From Mangifera indica (Eukaryota > Streptophyta > Magnoliopsida > Sapindales > Anacardiaceae), in the NCBI RefSeq assembly GCF_011075055.1, contig NC_058150.1, forward strand, positions 9,276,330-9,340,329: a DNA stretch of 64,000 bases. The letters run 5' to 3'. The translations under genes and the position numbers were made by a program. Shown in pieces: positions 1 to 10,866 of this stretch (position 1 is its first letter; each line of letters begins with the position of its first letter). The notes under the pieces were generated by a model, which had not been told where the DNA came from, searched no databases, and saw nothing but the letters and a program-made list of their open reading frames with translations.

Positions 1-185
1 CCAATATAATAACTCTTAAGTTAATTATGAGATCAAAAGTTAGAAAAAACTCCAATTATTTTAATATCCAAGATCTGATAATTCTTTGTGATTATGAATC
101 AATACAAGATAAATAACCTTTCAAATAATTTTTAAAATAAAACACTTAATAATCTTGATTATACTATTATTAATAAAGAATAAAG
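1..185 (-). repeat. Copia LTR-like remnant
   Basis: The sequence resembles the LTR-like stretches at 6527-6880 and 7985-8340, with shared wording around the 'gttaattatga' and 'gtgattatgaatcaat' blocks. It is truncated by the window edge. The complete counterpart is at 40637-41010. Confidence 0.45.
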
Positions 186-332
186 AAAAATTATGACATT
201 TTCTTTCTTTGATTTGTGTCCACTAACAAAGCAAGGAGAATAAATTCTCCTCCTATGCAATTCTTGCTTTGCCATCCGTGCTCCAACCAAAAAACCAATA
301 AACCAATAGTAACATATCCATGTCACTTTATA

Positions 333-364
333 ATAAAGACATTAACGTAACGTAATGTCTTTAT
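333..364. repeat. Perfect 12-bp inverted repeat
   Basis: Two 12-base arms (ATAAAGACATTA and its complement) flank an 8-base spacer that is itself nearly palindromic. It is present in copy 2 near 41163-41195 with one change in the spacer. The function is unknown; it may be part of a decayed foldback element. Confidence 0.5.
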
Positions 365-492
365 GGATAATTGTCCAAAGTTAGTGAGGATTAAACAGTA
401 ATTTAGCACTCTTCAAATCCCATATCACAAGCACGTGTTTTTGGACCACAAGGTTATTTGACCAAAAGCACTCCTTTTAGCCCACGATCACC

Positions 493-861
493 TGCGATGA
501 GAGTTTTGTTTTGTTTCACCATCTTAGACAGAGACAACACCATTTATTGAATATAGGCCAAAAGATTTGTTTCCACTCAAGGTAAGGCAAAAACCTGAGG
601 TGACCATTTTCAATTTTCAATAACCCAAATATCAATGATAAACAAAATTTTATTGAAAAACTCAATTAAAATTATGGACAAATTCATCATTTAATAAAAA
701 AATTTAAATAACATAAAATTTATTATATTTAGGTTTTCAAAGTTGGAGAGGGTCATTTTGGATTTTAACTATATCTTGGGTGGAAACAAGTCTTTTGACC
801 TATATACAATAGATGATGTTGTTTATGTCCAAGATGGTGTAACAAAACAGAAGTCTCGCAT
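493..861. repeat. Foldback (MITE-like) element
   Basis: The left arm (about 493-655) is an imperfect reverse complement of the right arm (about 690-861). For example 'caccatctta' and 'aggccaaaagatttgtttcc' recur inverted as 'caagatggtg' and 'ggaaacaagtcttttgacct'. There is no coding capacity, so it is probably a miniature inverted-repeat element. Target-site duplication and exact ends were not resolved. Confidence 0.5.
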
Positions 862-1339
862 TCCCTAGGGTCTTTATTTCTATGGGTGAGCAAAATACTC
901 AAAACACACCATCTCGGAACAAGGCTACCCTGGGTAGATTTTAGTGTCTAATTTCTATTTTGATTACACCCTCTAAGAATCTGGAACTATTTGTAATTGG
1001 ATCTAAGCCATCAAGACCGTTTTCCAGCCACTAATTCACCTTCTTTTGTACTCTTAGAAAATGGTAATTATTTATCATCACCGTTACAGTTAATTAACTC
1101 AATCAAAGTGGACTATTTTAATCTCGTATATCAAAAAAGCAATTTATGATATGATACCTTATCTTTGTATTAACATAACTAAGAGGATGACAGACTATCC
1201 AATATTACCATGACAAGTTCAATTCTATACACATTAGTGTGGGAATAAATTACATTGGGGATTTATAATGCAAAACATCAGTTGATTACAATGGAAGTAG
1301 CTAACTATTTTTTTTTTTTGGTGAGTAAGCAGATAATTA

Positions 1340-2170
1340 GATAGATTCAAAAAAAAAAATTAAAAGATAAAGCTGGCAAACCATAGGATATGAACACTTA
1401 AATATGTATAATCCTAATTTTTCAGTTGTACTATGTACAATATCATCGCCCCTTAAGATTTGTGCGATGAGGCATGACAAAAATATCAATATGAATACTA
1501 TGAAACCTATTAGAGTCAAGACCCTTAGTGATGACATCAACAACTTAATCGACACTTGAAATGTATTTAACAAGCAGCTATTCACGACACACTTTTTCTC
1601 TAATAAAATGAATATAAATTTCAATATGTTTAGAGTGAGCATACTGAGCAAGGTTGGCAGCCATGTAGTTGCGCTGACATTGACAGTGTAGATAGTTGGA
1701 GGTTACAAGAAATTGAAGGATAGTTCATCAAGCTTATTTTTTAACCAACATTCCTCTGCTATTGCACTTGCTAAGGCATGATATTTTGTTTGAGCTAAAG
1801 AGTGACTAATTATAGCAGTCATGGAACACTTTGTATTAGGGCACCTTAGCCAATAAACATCACAATAAATAGACATATGTTCAATAAAACCATAAAATAA
1901 TTGGAGGCAATAAGTAACAGTACCATTGATGTTACTAATAATATTCTTGATTGCTTTCAAATAATTTCCTCAAGAAGCAGTTAACAATTAACAAACATGA
2001 TTAGTTGCAAAACTAATATCGAGTGGTGTAAATGTTATATACTACAACACGTCAACAAGACTACGATGGAACTAAACATCATATAATAAAGGACTTTCAA
2101 TGTCATAGAGTCTATAGTGTGACAACTGGTTTAGCATGCTAAAGACCACTTTGTCGAATAATAAAAGGTG
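1340..2170 (-). pseudogene. Ty1/copia reverse transcriptase/RNase H remnant
   Basis: Translating the minus strand across stops and frameshifts gives recognisable Ty1/copia C-terminal pol motifs. From right to left these are a 'YRSLV'-like block, a 'TFTPLDISFA' block (normally TRPDI.FAV), 'GTVTYCLQL', 'KYHALASA' (normally EYRALA) and 'HSKHIEI..HFIREKV' (normally [14 protein letters not shown]). The RNase H DADW segment is partly deleted. Many stops mean it is dead. It sits downstream of peptide gene a and is present in both duplication copies. Confidence 0.72.
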
Positions 2171-2690
2171 TATATTAGACTAATCTAAAAAGATTCCTTC
2201 TAAAATCTTAGTAACCAAAATTCCGAAAAAATAATTTTAAGAACCAAGATCAATCCTTGCTTAGGACGTCATTTTTTTTTTTGTGCTTATACAATGATCT
2301 TGTTAGTGTAACCTTTATTTTACTTCATGTTAGTAATTTATGGCTCAGTGGAACAAATAATTGGAGAAATATGATATGATTCTTGCGGCTTAGAAAAAGT
2401 CTTTTGTTGCCCATTAGGTGCATAACATTTTGCAGGGCATTGGATGACGGCTTTTAGTTTAAGAGATTGGATAACTCTGAAAAAATATATTTCTGCATAA
2501 TTAAATCAAAAGAAACACAAATATGAATCACAGATAAATACTTGAAACAAACAATATTAGATCTTATAACTTATTTATTATTAAAAATATTCCATCCAAG
2601 TAACAAAATTTTTGTATCTATATTTATTCATTCTCTTTTATAAAGAGAAAGAGTAAACTAATTTTCTTAAGAAATTATAAAGTTCTTCAA
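2171..2690. other. AT-rich spacer
   Basis: I see no coding motif in the left part. The right part, from about 2470, begins the block shared with the b gene (8350 onward) and holds the 3' flank of peptide gene a. It includes a perfect 8-bp stem at 2631-2649. Confidence 0.5.
2631..2649. repeat. Hairpin in the 3' flank of peptide gene a
   Basis: TTCTCTTT and AAAGAGAA form a perfect 8-bp stem with a 3-base TAT loop, about 105 bases past the stop of the minus-strand gene. An AATAAA (2693-2698, minus) lies between them. The same stem is at 8500-8518 and 48305-48323. At 51950-51966 it is broken by a T-to-G change. Confidence 0.5.
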
Positions 2691-2753
2691 ATTTTATTAG
2701 TCTAATGAAATTGTAAGGTAAAAATAGATCTCGATCGCAAATAGCCTTCTAAA

Positions 2754-3275
2754 TCAGCAATAACAATGACAACCTAACTTTCCATTATGTATTTTGCATT
2801 CACCGCCCCTACATTCATCTTGGCAAAATATGTTACATTTATCATCAGTGCACCCTTGCATAGCATTTTCTTTACAACATTTTCCAGCATCAACTTCAAT
2901 GCTTCCTATAAAATCCAAAACTACATTTTGTTAGAATTCCTGTAAAGCAGATTCATGAGATGTTATCTCGTATCGTATGACCATATCAACTTTGTGATAT
3001 GGTGAAACTATCCATATAAATATTGATCATGAAAATAAAGTTATGTGCAAGTTAATTTTTTTTCTTATTGAAAAACAAAAGAATTAAGAATAAAATTTAC
3101 CTAGAATGCTTGGCATAAATCAAACATCATCATATCAAACGTGCAAATTAACATAAACTTGACTTAGAATAATGAAATCGTGATGAACAAAACATATATA
3201 TATACATGGGACTTTACCTGTAGAGAGCACAAGTGCAACAAGAAGAATAATTATGAAAACTTTTATTTGAGCCAT
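2754..3275 (-). CDS. Defensin-like secreted cysteine-rich peptide, gene a of copy 1
   Basis: Two exons on the minus strand: exon 1 at 3218-3275 (58 nt) and exon 2 at 2754-2905 (152 nt). The 312-nt intron has GT..AG ends (donor GTAAAG, acceptor TTTTATAG) and is phase 1. The product is 69 residues. Residues 1-20 (MAQIKVFIIILLVALVLSTG) are a hydrophobic signal peptide; cleavage after A26 (V-D-A) fits the -3/-1 rule. The mature part has ten cysteines at 29, 30, 38, 43, 47, 51, 56, 65, 67 and 69. C43-x3-C47 with C65-x-C67 matches the cysteine-stabilised alpha-beta pattern, and G54-x-C56 to C65 resembles a gamma-core. A signal peptide exon plus phase-1 intron is typical of plant defensin-like genes. 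The likely role is extracellular defence or signalling; the exact function is unknown. Another secreted cysteine-rich class remains possible. Confidence 0.8.
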
Positions 3276-3805
3276 TATTTTTTTTTATTTCAATGAGCTT
3301 TGAAAAAAATTGAAATGGCGATTTAAAAATTGTGTTTTTGTGTATCTTGAATAAACTTGATGTACCCATTATATTGGCATGGTAATACATAATAAAGCTT
3401 AGGAAAGGATTCCAAAACATAAATACAACTTTTTATGTAGCTCTTGTAATTAGACAATTATAGATCTTTTCCTTTAATAATCTGCAACGCTACTATAAAT
3501 ACAACTTGTATTTCAATGAAAAAATATGCAAAAGTTATTTCACAATATCTTTCTTTCCTATCTTGTTTACCGAAAAGATACCAAATAATTAAAACAATGT
3601 TTGTGAACAATATTTATAACTCCTACTAGCTAGAAATTAATATTAAAAATAATTTAAAATATAAGTAAACCATGTATAAATTAAATTAAGTCATTCAAAA
3701 GAATTATAGGGAAGTCAGATTTCTATATAAAAAAATTAATTGAAATTTCAAGGGAAAACAATTGATTTTCACCCAAGGTTCACATTAATGAGCCTGTCCG
3801 ACTCT
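3276..3805. promoter_or_regulatory. Upstream region of peptide gene a, copy 1
   Basis: The first 150 bases align with the region upstream of gene b (9015-9175), including the degenerate TATA site near 3367-3375. Beyond about 3430 the sequence is AT-rich and not shared with gene b. No other gene is seen. From about 3316 onward this region is missing in copy 2. Confidence 0.45.
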
Positions 3806-4066
3806 CTAAGTTTGAAAATACAATTTACGAACCCACTGTCCAATTCTGCTAATGAAATGAGTTAGAATTTTTTTTTTTTTTATAGATTCATTGGAAAAAT
3901 AAAAATAGCTTTTACCATCTTTACTAAAGTTGAATAAGGTTTTCCTTCCAAAACTCTGAAAATTTTTTCCACCTCTGATTAATAAAATGCGGTCATGAGC
4001 CAACGTTACACTTATCAAGATATTATTTTCCCAACCTAGGGTTGTACAAAATTTTGATTGTGCCAA
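3806..4066 (-). other. Unassigned 86-codon open frame
   Basis: An open frame beginning MAQSKFCTTLGW with a poly-lysine stretch from an A-tract. I do not recognise a domain, signal peptide or intron. It lies in the part missing from copy 2 and has no paralogue near gene b. It may be a chance frame in old transposon DNA; there is no support for it as a gene. Confidence 0.15.
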
Positions 4067-4074
4067 TTAGGCAA

Positions 4075-4380
4075 AAAGCCACTAAAACTTATGGGAAGTT
4101 AAAATATTAAAAATATATAATGACATTTATTATAATTGACTTTATAGGAATATTTTATGGTATTTTTTTGGACATTTACATTTAAAGCCACTAAAACTAA
4201 TGGGAAGTTACTCAGTTAAAAACTTATTGTGACATTTATTATAATTGATATTAAAAATATATTTAAAGATATATTTCTTAAGGAATTAACAATAAAAACC
4301 ACTAAAGATTATGGAAAGTCAAAAGTACTTAAAATTTATTGAGACATTCATAATAATTGCTGCAGTAAGAAATTTTAATG

Positions 4381-4383
<3 letters not shown>
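4075..4383. repeat. Imperfect tandem repeats of about 110-130 bp
   Basis: Three degenerate units, each with 'ccactaaaa', 'atgg(g)aa(a)gt' and 'gacattt/cat.ataattg' blocks. Similar units occur at 9290-9610 and 52735-53050 upstream of the b genes. The array therefore belongs to the ancestral block that was copied with the peptide genes. Confidence 0.6.

Positions 4384-4437
<54 letters not shown>
4384..4437. repeat. (AT)27 microsatellite
   Basis: An uninterrupted 54-base alternating AT run. It creates a spurious open frame rich in Tyr-Ile on the plus strand. The paralogous b region (around 9610) lacks the run. Confidence 0.95.
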
Positions 4438-4440
<3 letters not shown>

Positions 4441-4494
4441 TTTACTATACCAAACAATTTGTGTTTTCGGATTATGTTTGTATTGTTTTAGTTT

Positions 4495-5039
4495 AGATTT
4501 CAGGGTAGAGACTCTGAACCAACATAAACTATGTTCGTATTGATCTATCACAACTCAAAATTAATTGAGATCATTTAATGATTCAACTCTTATAAGTGTT
4601 TTTAATGTTTTAATTTCTTCACGAAATTACTAATACGTACAACATAACATTTAGTTTTGTTTACAAATAATTAAAAAAATTTACATACCCAAAACCTTTA
4701 AAACACAAAAGGTCAATAATCTTATAAATCAAATCTTATTCTCACTACTAGAAAAACAAAAAATTTATAGACAAAAATAAAAAATAATCAAAGTAATTAT
4801 AATCATATGAAGATACAACTATATACAATATGTAAGGAGTTTAACTATTGTTGATACTTTTTCTTCAACATTTCTTTATTTTGCCCCAAACAAATTTTAC
4901 TACAATTAACATTTATTTGAATATTCAGTTTAGCTAAGGTTAGTTTAGGTTACCTTCATGCCAACTCTAACCCAATTCGATTTAGTTTTAAGTTATTTCG
5001 AGTTGACATGAATTAAATTTCGTGTAAAAAAAAACTCAA
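4495..5039. other. AT-rich spacer
   Basis: No coding motif or clear repeat is visible. It lies between the end of the gene-a block and the copia remnant, and is absent from copy 2. Confidence 0.5.
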
Positions 5040-6480
5040 TCATAACTCGAATTTTTGTGTTGTGTGGTGTTGAATTAATGGATTGCTTGACAAGTAGACA
5101 AATATCACAAGGGTTTAAATCCTTACCTTTGGCAAAGAGATTAAGGGACTTCTTCGTCAATACATGCACCCCTGTCTTACCAACCAGTCTTTTATGTCAC
5201 ATGTTTGGCGAAACATCATGTTCAACTATGTTAAGTTCATCATTTAACTCATCATCAAGAACCATTAATTAGGTCTTGTATAATCTATGTGAGCCTTGTC
5301 TTTAGCCAATACTATAGAACCTTTTGTGAGCTTCCATTTTCGATCACTAATCATGCTATGATAGCCTTCTACATCCAAGGGATAAACATGTATAATTCAG
5401 ATGCAAACCTAGTACATGATGCAAATTTTTTAGAGTTAATGTGTAACCCAACTCACTCTGCACACATACCATTTTAAATCCCATTATATTTGTATAATCG
5501 GTATCATTTATCTTTACTATATCAATTTTTCCTAGTTTGTACATAGAAATAATATCTCTCATTGGTGTTATGCTGTAACAAGCTCCTGAGTCAACAATCC
5601 ATTCTAAATTAGCATCAATTTCAACAACAAGATTACAATCTTCCTTAAAAGAAATTTCTACACTTCTTCATATACATTAGATATAGTAATAGTTGTATCT
5701 TGTTCATCTACCTTTTTCTTAATCTTTTGTTCTCTCTTGAAAGTTTTACAATTTCTCTTAATATGCCCTTCTTTGTCATAGTGATAGCAAGTGAAATTTT
5801 CTCAACTGTGACCTACCTCTAGATTTACCATACCCCTTAGAAACTTTACTCTTACTTTTACCCTCGTTCTCTGTGACAAGAACCTACCAAATATTTATAC
5901 CTATGTCTTTGTGTTTGGTCTCCTCATTATGCATGTTATCTTATACTACTTGCAAAGTTACTTCACTATTTAGAGCAGAGTTACTAAAAGACACCACCAA
6001 GGTCTCCCAATTATTTGGAAAAGAACTCAACAGAACTAGAGACTAACTCATCAACTAGATAAATCTTCTTGTTTTTGAACTGGTTTACAAAATCCTAAAA
6101 TCGCTCAAGTGATCTGCAACGCATTTTCCCCCTCTAAACAATACGTTCACCAACCTCCTGATTAAAAAGGTTTTATTCTTAATGTTCTTCCTCTAATACA
6201 TATCTTATAATTTCTTCCCCAAAACCTATGTATCAACTTCTTGTTTAATATGTGGGTAAACAATAAACTCTACCCCTTGCCTAATATTTCCTGCAACCTC
6301 TTTATGTAGCTTTTCCAATTATCTTCACATATCCTAACTGGCTTGTCAGATCCTAAATCGACAAGCTCAAATAAATCTTTGCGATAAAACAAATCCTCCA
6401 CCAATGACTTCCACATAGATTAATCGATAACTGAGAATTTAATCATGGAACATGTTGAAGTTGAACCTTCCATCTTAATT
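5040..6480 (-). pseudogene. Ty1/copia gag-protease-integrase remnant (TNT1-like)
   Basis: Read right to left on the minus strand. An ATG near 6475 opens a gag region with 'MWKSLVEDLFYRKDLF', recognisable as UBN2-type copia gag. A zinc-knuckle region follows near 5760-5830 and an aspartic-protease region near 5570-5610. Then come 'YKLGKIDIVKI' and 'LTLKNLHHVLGL' (5356-5562) and a GAG-pre-integrase piece 'KKSLNLFAKGKDLNPCD' (about 5070-5160). Frames are broken throughout. RT and RNase H are absent here. Closest in style to TNT1/94-like plant elements, by motif memory only. Confidence 0.75.
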
Positions 6481-6509
6481 CACATTATTAAGCACATGAC
6501 AAATTAATG

Positions 6510-6880
6510 TGGGCTTTGATACAACTTATTAGGGCCCAAAACAATAAAAATAATTTTACAAATTAATTAGGTCAATCAATCATAGAAAATATCATTTGAG
6601 TTCAAGAAATGAAACAATACAACCATAAACAAGAAAATTGGATTTATGAAAACCCTCTAATGTAAAAGAAAGAAGCCACAAGCCAAATTTCGAATTACAT
6701 CCACTATCAAGAAAAATCAGGTATAATCACTCCAAGTTAATTATGAACGTGAGATCATTAATCAAGAAATACCTAAATTATTTTCCCAGCTAAAGCCCTC
6801 ACATTACTATGTGATTATGGATCAATATAAGAGAAATAACTATTCAAATAATTCTTTAAATGTAACACCTATAAGTACAC
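6510..6880 (-). repeat. Degenerate copia LTR with primer-binding-site trace
   Basis: Just right of the gag start, the minus strand reads TTGTATCAAAGCCC, a decayed form of the initiator-Met primer-binding site. It is followed by LTR-like sequence that recurs at 7985-8340 and 40637-41010. This fits the 5' LTR of the minus-strand gag remnant. Confidence 0.55.
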
Positions 6881-7210
6881 TATAGGGCATTCTTGTCTTT
6901 TTGCATGATATATGATTTTGAAGAATTTAAATTAAGCTATTAGTGTTTGAGGGCTAGAACGGACGTTTTTCATAAAGGTGGATGCCCATTCATGTACTGA
7001 GAAGGGCAAATTTGTTATTTCATTTTGGTTGTGTGAAGTTTGTTAAGTGTGGAAGGATGAATGACTGTTCATGGTTGTATGCAAGCCTATTCATTAATTC
7101 GTTACACTTTGTATTAATTGCACTTAGAAAAAAAAAAAAAAGAAAGCTTTAGTGAGAAAAAAAGATATTTAGAGAAAACAATATATATTAGCAGCACTCA
7201 GGTAAGGTAA
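6881..7210. other. Unidentified insert between two copia gag remnants
   Basis: It begins TGTAACACC, like the Ty3/gypsy LTRs nearby, and includes an A-rich tract. There is no clear second end, so it may be a fragment of a solo LTR. Its duplicate is at 50317-50650. Confidence 0.35.
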
Positions 7211-7299
7211 ATACATTACGTAAATTAAATAAAGTAGTGTATATAAACTTTACTTTACTTTCCTCTCAACTTCATTAAAAAATGCAGAATACGTATTAT

Positions 7300-7950
7300 T
7301 TTGCATTTTGCCATAGTGATAACAAGTAAATTTTCCTCTCAACTGTGACCTACCCCTAGATTTAACCTGCCCCTTAGAAATCTACTTTTACTTTTACCTC
7401 TATTCTTTGTGACAAGAGCTTGCAAGGTATCTATACCCATGTCCTTGTGTTCGGTATCCTCATTATGCATGTTACCTTTTATTATCTGTAAAGTTATTAC
7501 ACCATTTGGAGAAAAGTTACCATAAGACACCACCAATGTCTCCCAATTATCTAGCAAAGAACTCAAGAAAAGTAGAGCTTGCAACTCATCATTTAGATGA
7601 ATCTTTATGTTTCCAACTAATAGACCAAATCCTAAAGATCACTCAAGTGCTCTGCAATAGATCCGCCTCTTTCAACTTAAAGTTCACCACCTTCTAATTA
7701 AAAAGACTTTATTATGAGCATTCTTCCTCTCATAGATATCTTATAATTACTTCCCCAAAACTAGTGCATCAATTTTATGTTTAATATGTTTAATGTATGG
7801 GTAAACACTGAACTTTATCAATTGTTTAATATTTTCTACAACTTTTCTATGTAGTTTTTCCCAATCATCTTCACATATCTGAGTTGTCTTGTTAAATCCT
7901 AATTTAATAAGATCAAATAAATCTTTGTGGTAAAACAAATCATTCATCTT
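7300..7950 (-). pseudogene. Second Ty1/copia gag remnant
   Basis: Two broken minus-strand frames give copia gag motifs: 'DLFYHKDLFDLI' and 'EDDWEKLHRKVVENI' (7747-7947), then 'LLDNWETLVVSYGNFSPNG' and 'ALVTKNRGKSKSR' (7339-7584). These match the N-terminal and pre-zinc-knuckle parts of UBN2-type gag. It is a paralogue of the remnant at 5040-6480. Protease, integrase and RT do not follow. Confidence 0.75.
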
Positions 7951-7984
7951 AATTCACACAATTAACCACACGCCCAAATAATTT

Positions 7985-8345
7985 GGGCACTAATATCACT
8001 TACAATAAAACTAATTGTGCAAATTAATTAAGTCAATCAATCATAGACAACATCGATTGTGTGAAGAAAATGAAACAAAACAATAAAAAAAAAAAAAACA
8101 GGACTTACATAGAAAAGCCTTCAATGTAGAAGGAAAAAATCATGGGCCAAATTCCAAATTAAATCCACTATTTATAAAACCCAAATGCAATTGCTTTCAA
8201 GTTACTTATGAACTTGAGATTAATAATAAAAAAATGCCCAAATTATTTTCCCTATTAAAATCTCATAATACTTTGTGATTATGAATCAATATAAGAGACA
8301 AAACACTTTAAATAATTCTTAAAACAAAACCCACTATCTATTATA
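7985..8345 (-). repeat. Degenerate copia LTR beside peptide gene b
   Basis: LTR-like sequence to the right of the second gag remnant, related to 6510-6880. It ends about where the block shared with peptide gene a starts (8350), so the b gene lies next to an old LTR. Confidence 0.5.
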
Positions 8346-8538
8346 AATATATATAACACTGAGAAAATAAAATTTTGTATAATTAAATAAAATAATCACA
8401 GATAAATACTTGAAACAAACAAAACTAGATCTTATAACTTATTCAATATTATTAAAATATTCCATAAAAATAACAAACTTTTAATTCTATATTTATTCAT
8501 TCTCTTTTATAAAGAGAAAGAATAATTTTCTTAAGAAA

Positions 8539-9014
8539 TTAGCAATTACAATGACAACCTAACTTCCCATTGCGTACTTTGCATTCACCACCCGTACATT
8601 CATCTTGGCAAAATGTGTTGCATTTATCATCAGTGCATCCTTGCATAGCATTTTCTTGACAACACTTTCCAGCATCAACTTCAATGCTTCCTATAAAAGC
8701 CAAAACAATATTTTGCTAGAATTCATATAAAATAGATTCACAAGATGTCGTATGAACATGTCAATGTTGTGACATGGTGAAACTATCAATATAAATATTG
8801 ATCATGAAAATAAAGTTATATGCAAGTTAAAATATTTTAAAAGAAACACAAAAGAATTAAGAATACTTTGCATAAACAAACATCACATGCAAATTAATAT
8901 AAACTTGATTTAGACTAATGAAATTGAGATGAACAAAAAAAAAAGGTGACTTTTACCAGTAGAGAGCACAAGTGCAACAAGAAGAATAATTGTGAAAACT
9001 TTGATTTGAGCCAT
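8539..9014 (-). CDS. Defensin-like secreted cysteine-rich peptide, gene b of copy 1
   Basis: Exon 1 is 8957-9014 and exon 2 is 8539-8690, with a 266-nt GT..AG phase-1 intron. The product is 69 residues, with the same start (MAQIKVF), signal peptide and ten-cysteine spacing as gene a. It differs at several mature positions: Q31 for K, T45 for I, T52 for R, V58 and R59 for I and H, and N68 for Y. All cysteines, the C-x3-C and C-x-C pairs and G54 are kept. A good TATA box lies about 95 bases upstream of the ATG (9106-9114), and an AATAAA lies about 45 bases past the stop (8492-8497). This is the best-preserved gene type in the window and is probably functional. Confidence 0.82.
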
Positions 9015-9105
9015 TATCTTTGTTTATATCAATCAGCTTTGAAAATAATTGATATGACAAGTCAAAAATTGTATTATCGTATATCTTGAGTATCCTTGAT
9101 GTGCC

Positions 9106-9114
9106 CTTTATATA
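9106..9114 (-). promoter_or_regulatory. TATA box of peptide gene b, copy 1
   Basis: On the minus strand this reads TATATAAAG, about 95 bases upstream of the ATG at 9014. A transcription start some 30 bases downstream would leave a 5' leader of about 60 bases. The equivalent site of gene a (about 3367-3375) is a weaker AATATAATG. Confidence 0.6.
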
Positions 9115-9671
9115 GGCATGATAATACACAATAAAGCATAGGAAAGGAATGCAAGAGAGGAATGGGTATAATAACATACCATTATTAGACTAATTAGAAG
9201 TTACAAATTTTTAATTAATTACTTAAAACGTAGATAATATTAAGAAATATTCTCAATCAACTTGGAATCACACAATCAAAATAAATTATAGCAAATTAAA
9301 AAACCACTAAAAATTTATGGTAATTTAAAAAATTATAGCAAGTTAAAAAATTAATAGGCATGGTGATATTTATTGTAATTGACTCTATAGTTTGGCCTTT
9401 TTTTTTGGGCATTTATAGTAAAAGCCTCTAAAACTAATGTAAAGTTAATCAATTAAAAACTTATAATAAATTATATGAAGAATATATTTAAAGACATATT
9501 TCTTCAAGAATTTATAATAAATGCAACTGAAAATTATGGAATGTCAAAAGTAATTAAAACTTATTGTGACATTTATAATAATTGCCACTACAAGAAATTT
9601 TAATGGTGATACATTTTTTTTGGTTTTAGTTTACCAGACAGTTTGTGTCCTCAAGTTGTGTTTATATCATA

Positions 9672-10341
9672 TGTAACACCTCTTTTCAAATATATACCCC
9701 TGATGGAAATATGACTTTAAGAAACTTGCACGACTGAACTATTTAAAATCATTAATACATAATCATAGTCATAAAACATGCAATAATGTGATGTAATAAA
9801 AATAACTACTTTATGAATCAAAACTCATAAAATAATGATTATCTAAAAATCTCTAATATAAAATCATTGTTTAAAATATTAAGAGTTGTTGTATCTAAAA
9901 ATAGTAATAATGACAAAAATAACACTATTAAATGCAAGTTAGATAAAGCTAAAGTACCAAAAATGCCCCTCTCCGTGTATAGCTACTCATTAGACCACTA
10001 GATTCTCTATTTGCCTCGTTACTCACCTCTGCTTGCAAAACATATAAAAAGAAAAACATGAGTAAAACTCAGTAGGTGGTGACCTTTCAACACCTAAAAC
10101 TAATATGAATAAACTAATACTAAAATTTCTGTTTCATCCGTAAGCTGAATGTGGTTACACTATGACACCTCAGTGCCTTGACATAGATTATAAACCAAGC
10201 ACTATGACACGACTATGTGTTTAAGTGTTAATCATGCTTCAAATTCTATTGTGAGTTTGGGGTATAGATTTTACGTTAACACGTCTCTTGAGGTTTATAT
10301 TCCAGGTATATAAGTGTATGTATATGGAGAGAAGTGTTACA
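9672..10341. mobile_element. Candidate solo LTR 'G' (670 bp)
   Basis: The ends TGTAACAC and GTGTTACA are perfect 8-bp inverted repeats. The interior has no coding sequence. Flanking 5-mers (tcata and taaaa) do not match, so the insertion is old or the ends are slightly off. Four copies occur, each left of an hAT fragment. Confidence 0.5.
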
Positions 10342-10433
10342 TAAAACAAAACCCTAATGATCTTGATAATACCCAATGATTAATCAAACGCGAATGGAAA
10401 ATCTAACCTTTTCTTTCTTTTATTTGCACTATA

Positions 10434-10866
10434 ATGTCTAATATATGGACTGATTTGAGACATCGATCTTTTATTAATCATGTTGTATATTCACTTAATG
10501 GTGTAGTGTTTTTGAAATCATTAGATATTTCTCGAAAAAGAAAAACTGGGATTTATTTAAAAGATATTGTTTCCTCAATGACTGAATCAATTGGCCAAGA
10601 AAATGTTGTACAATTCATAACTGATAATGGTAGCAATTTCACATCTATAGGTGACATGTTTCATTGGCACGTATCCTTGTATGTATAAGACAAAGAATGT
10701 TACTCATGGAATCTGACTTTTATTAAAAGACATATATGATGAAGTTGATTAGGTGAAAGTTACCACTAATGAAGTAAGATTGATAGTTATGTTCATGACA
10801 CGGTGCACAGTTCTTCATGCAATAATGAAAGAGTTCACCAAAGATAAACAATTAAGACAATGTTGT
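10434..10866 (+). pseudogene. hAT transposase fragment (DUF659 region)
   Basis: An 84-codon frame carries 'WTDLRHRSFINHVVYS', 'GVVFLKSLDIS' and 'ENVVQFITDNGSNF'. These match the DUF659 part of plant hAT transposases (WTD..R..LIN, GT.FLKS.DAS, ENVVQVVTDNA.N). After stops, 'RCTVLHAIMKEFTKDKQLRQ' matches the next conserved stretch. The fragment then ends abruptly where LTR F begins. The N-terminal BED domain and C-terminal dimerisation domain are missing, so it is inactive. Confidence 0.75.

Noticed and set aside
3214..3420. 68-codon minus-strand frame spanning exon 1 of peptide gene a (similar frames at 8953 and 52401)
   Set aside because: It reads a different frame from the peptide and runs across exon, leader and promoter. 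The spliced frame with signal peptide and cysteines explains the region better.
4311..4496. 61-codon frame with a Tyr-Ile run
   Set aside because: It is only the (AT)27 microsatellite.
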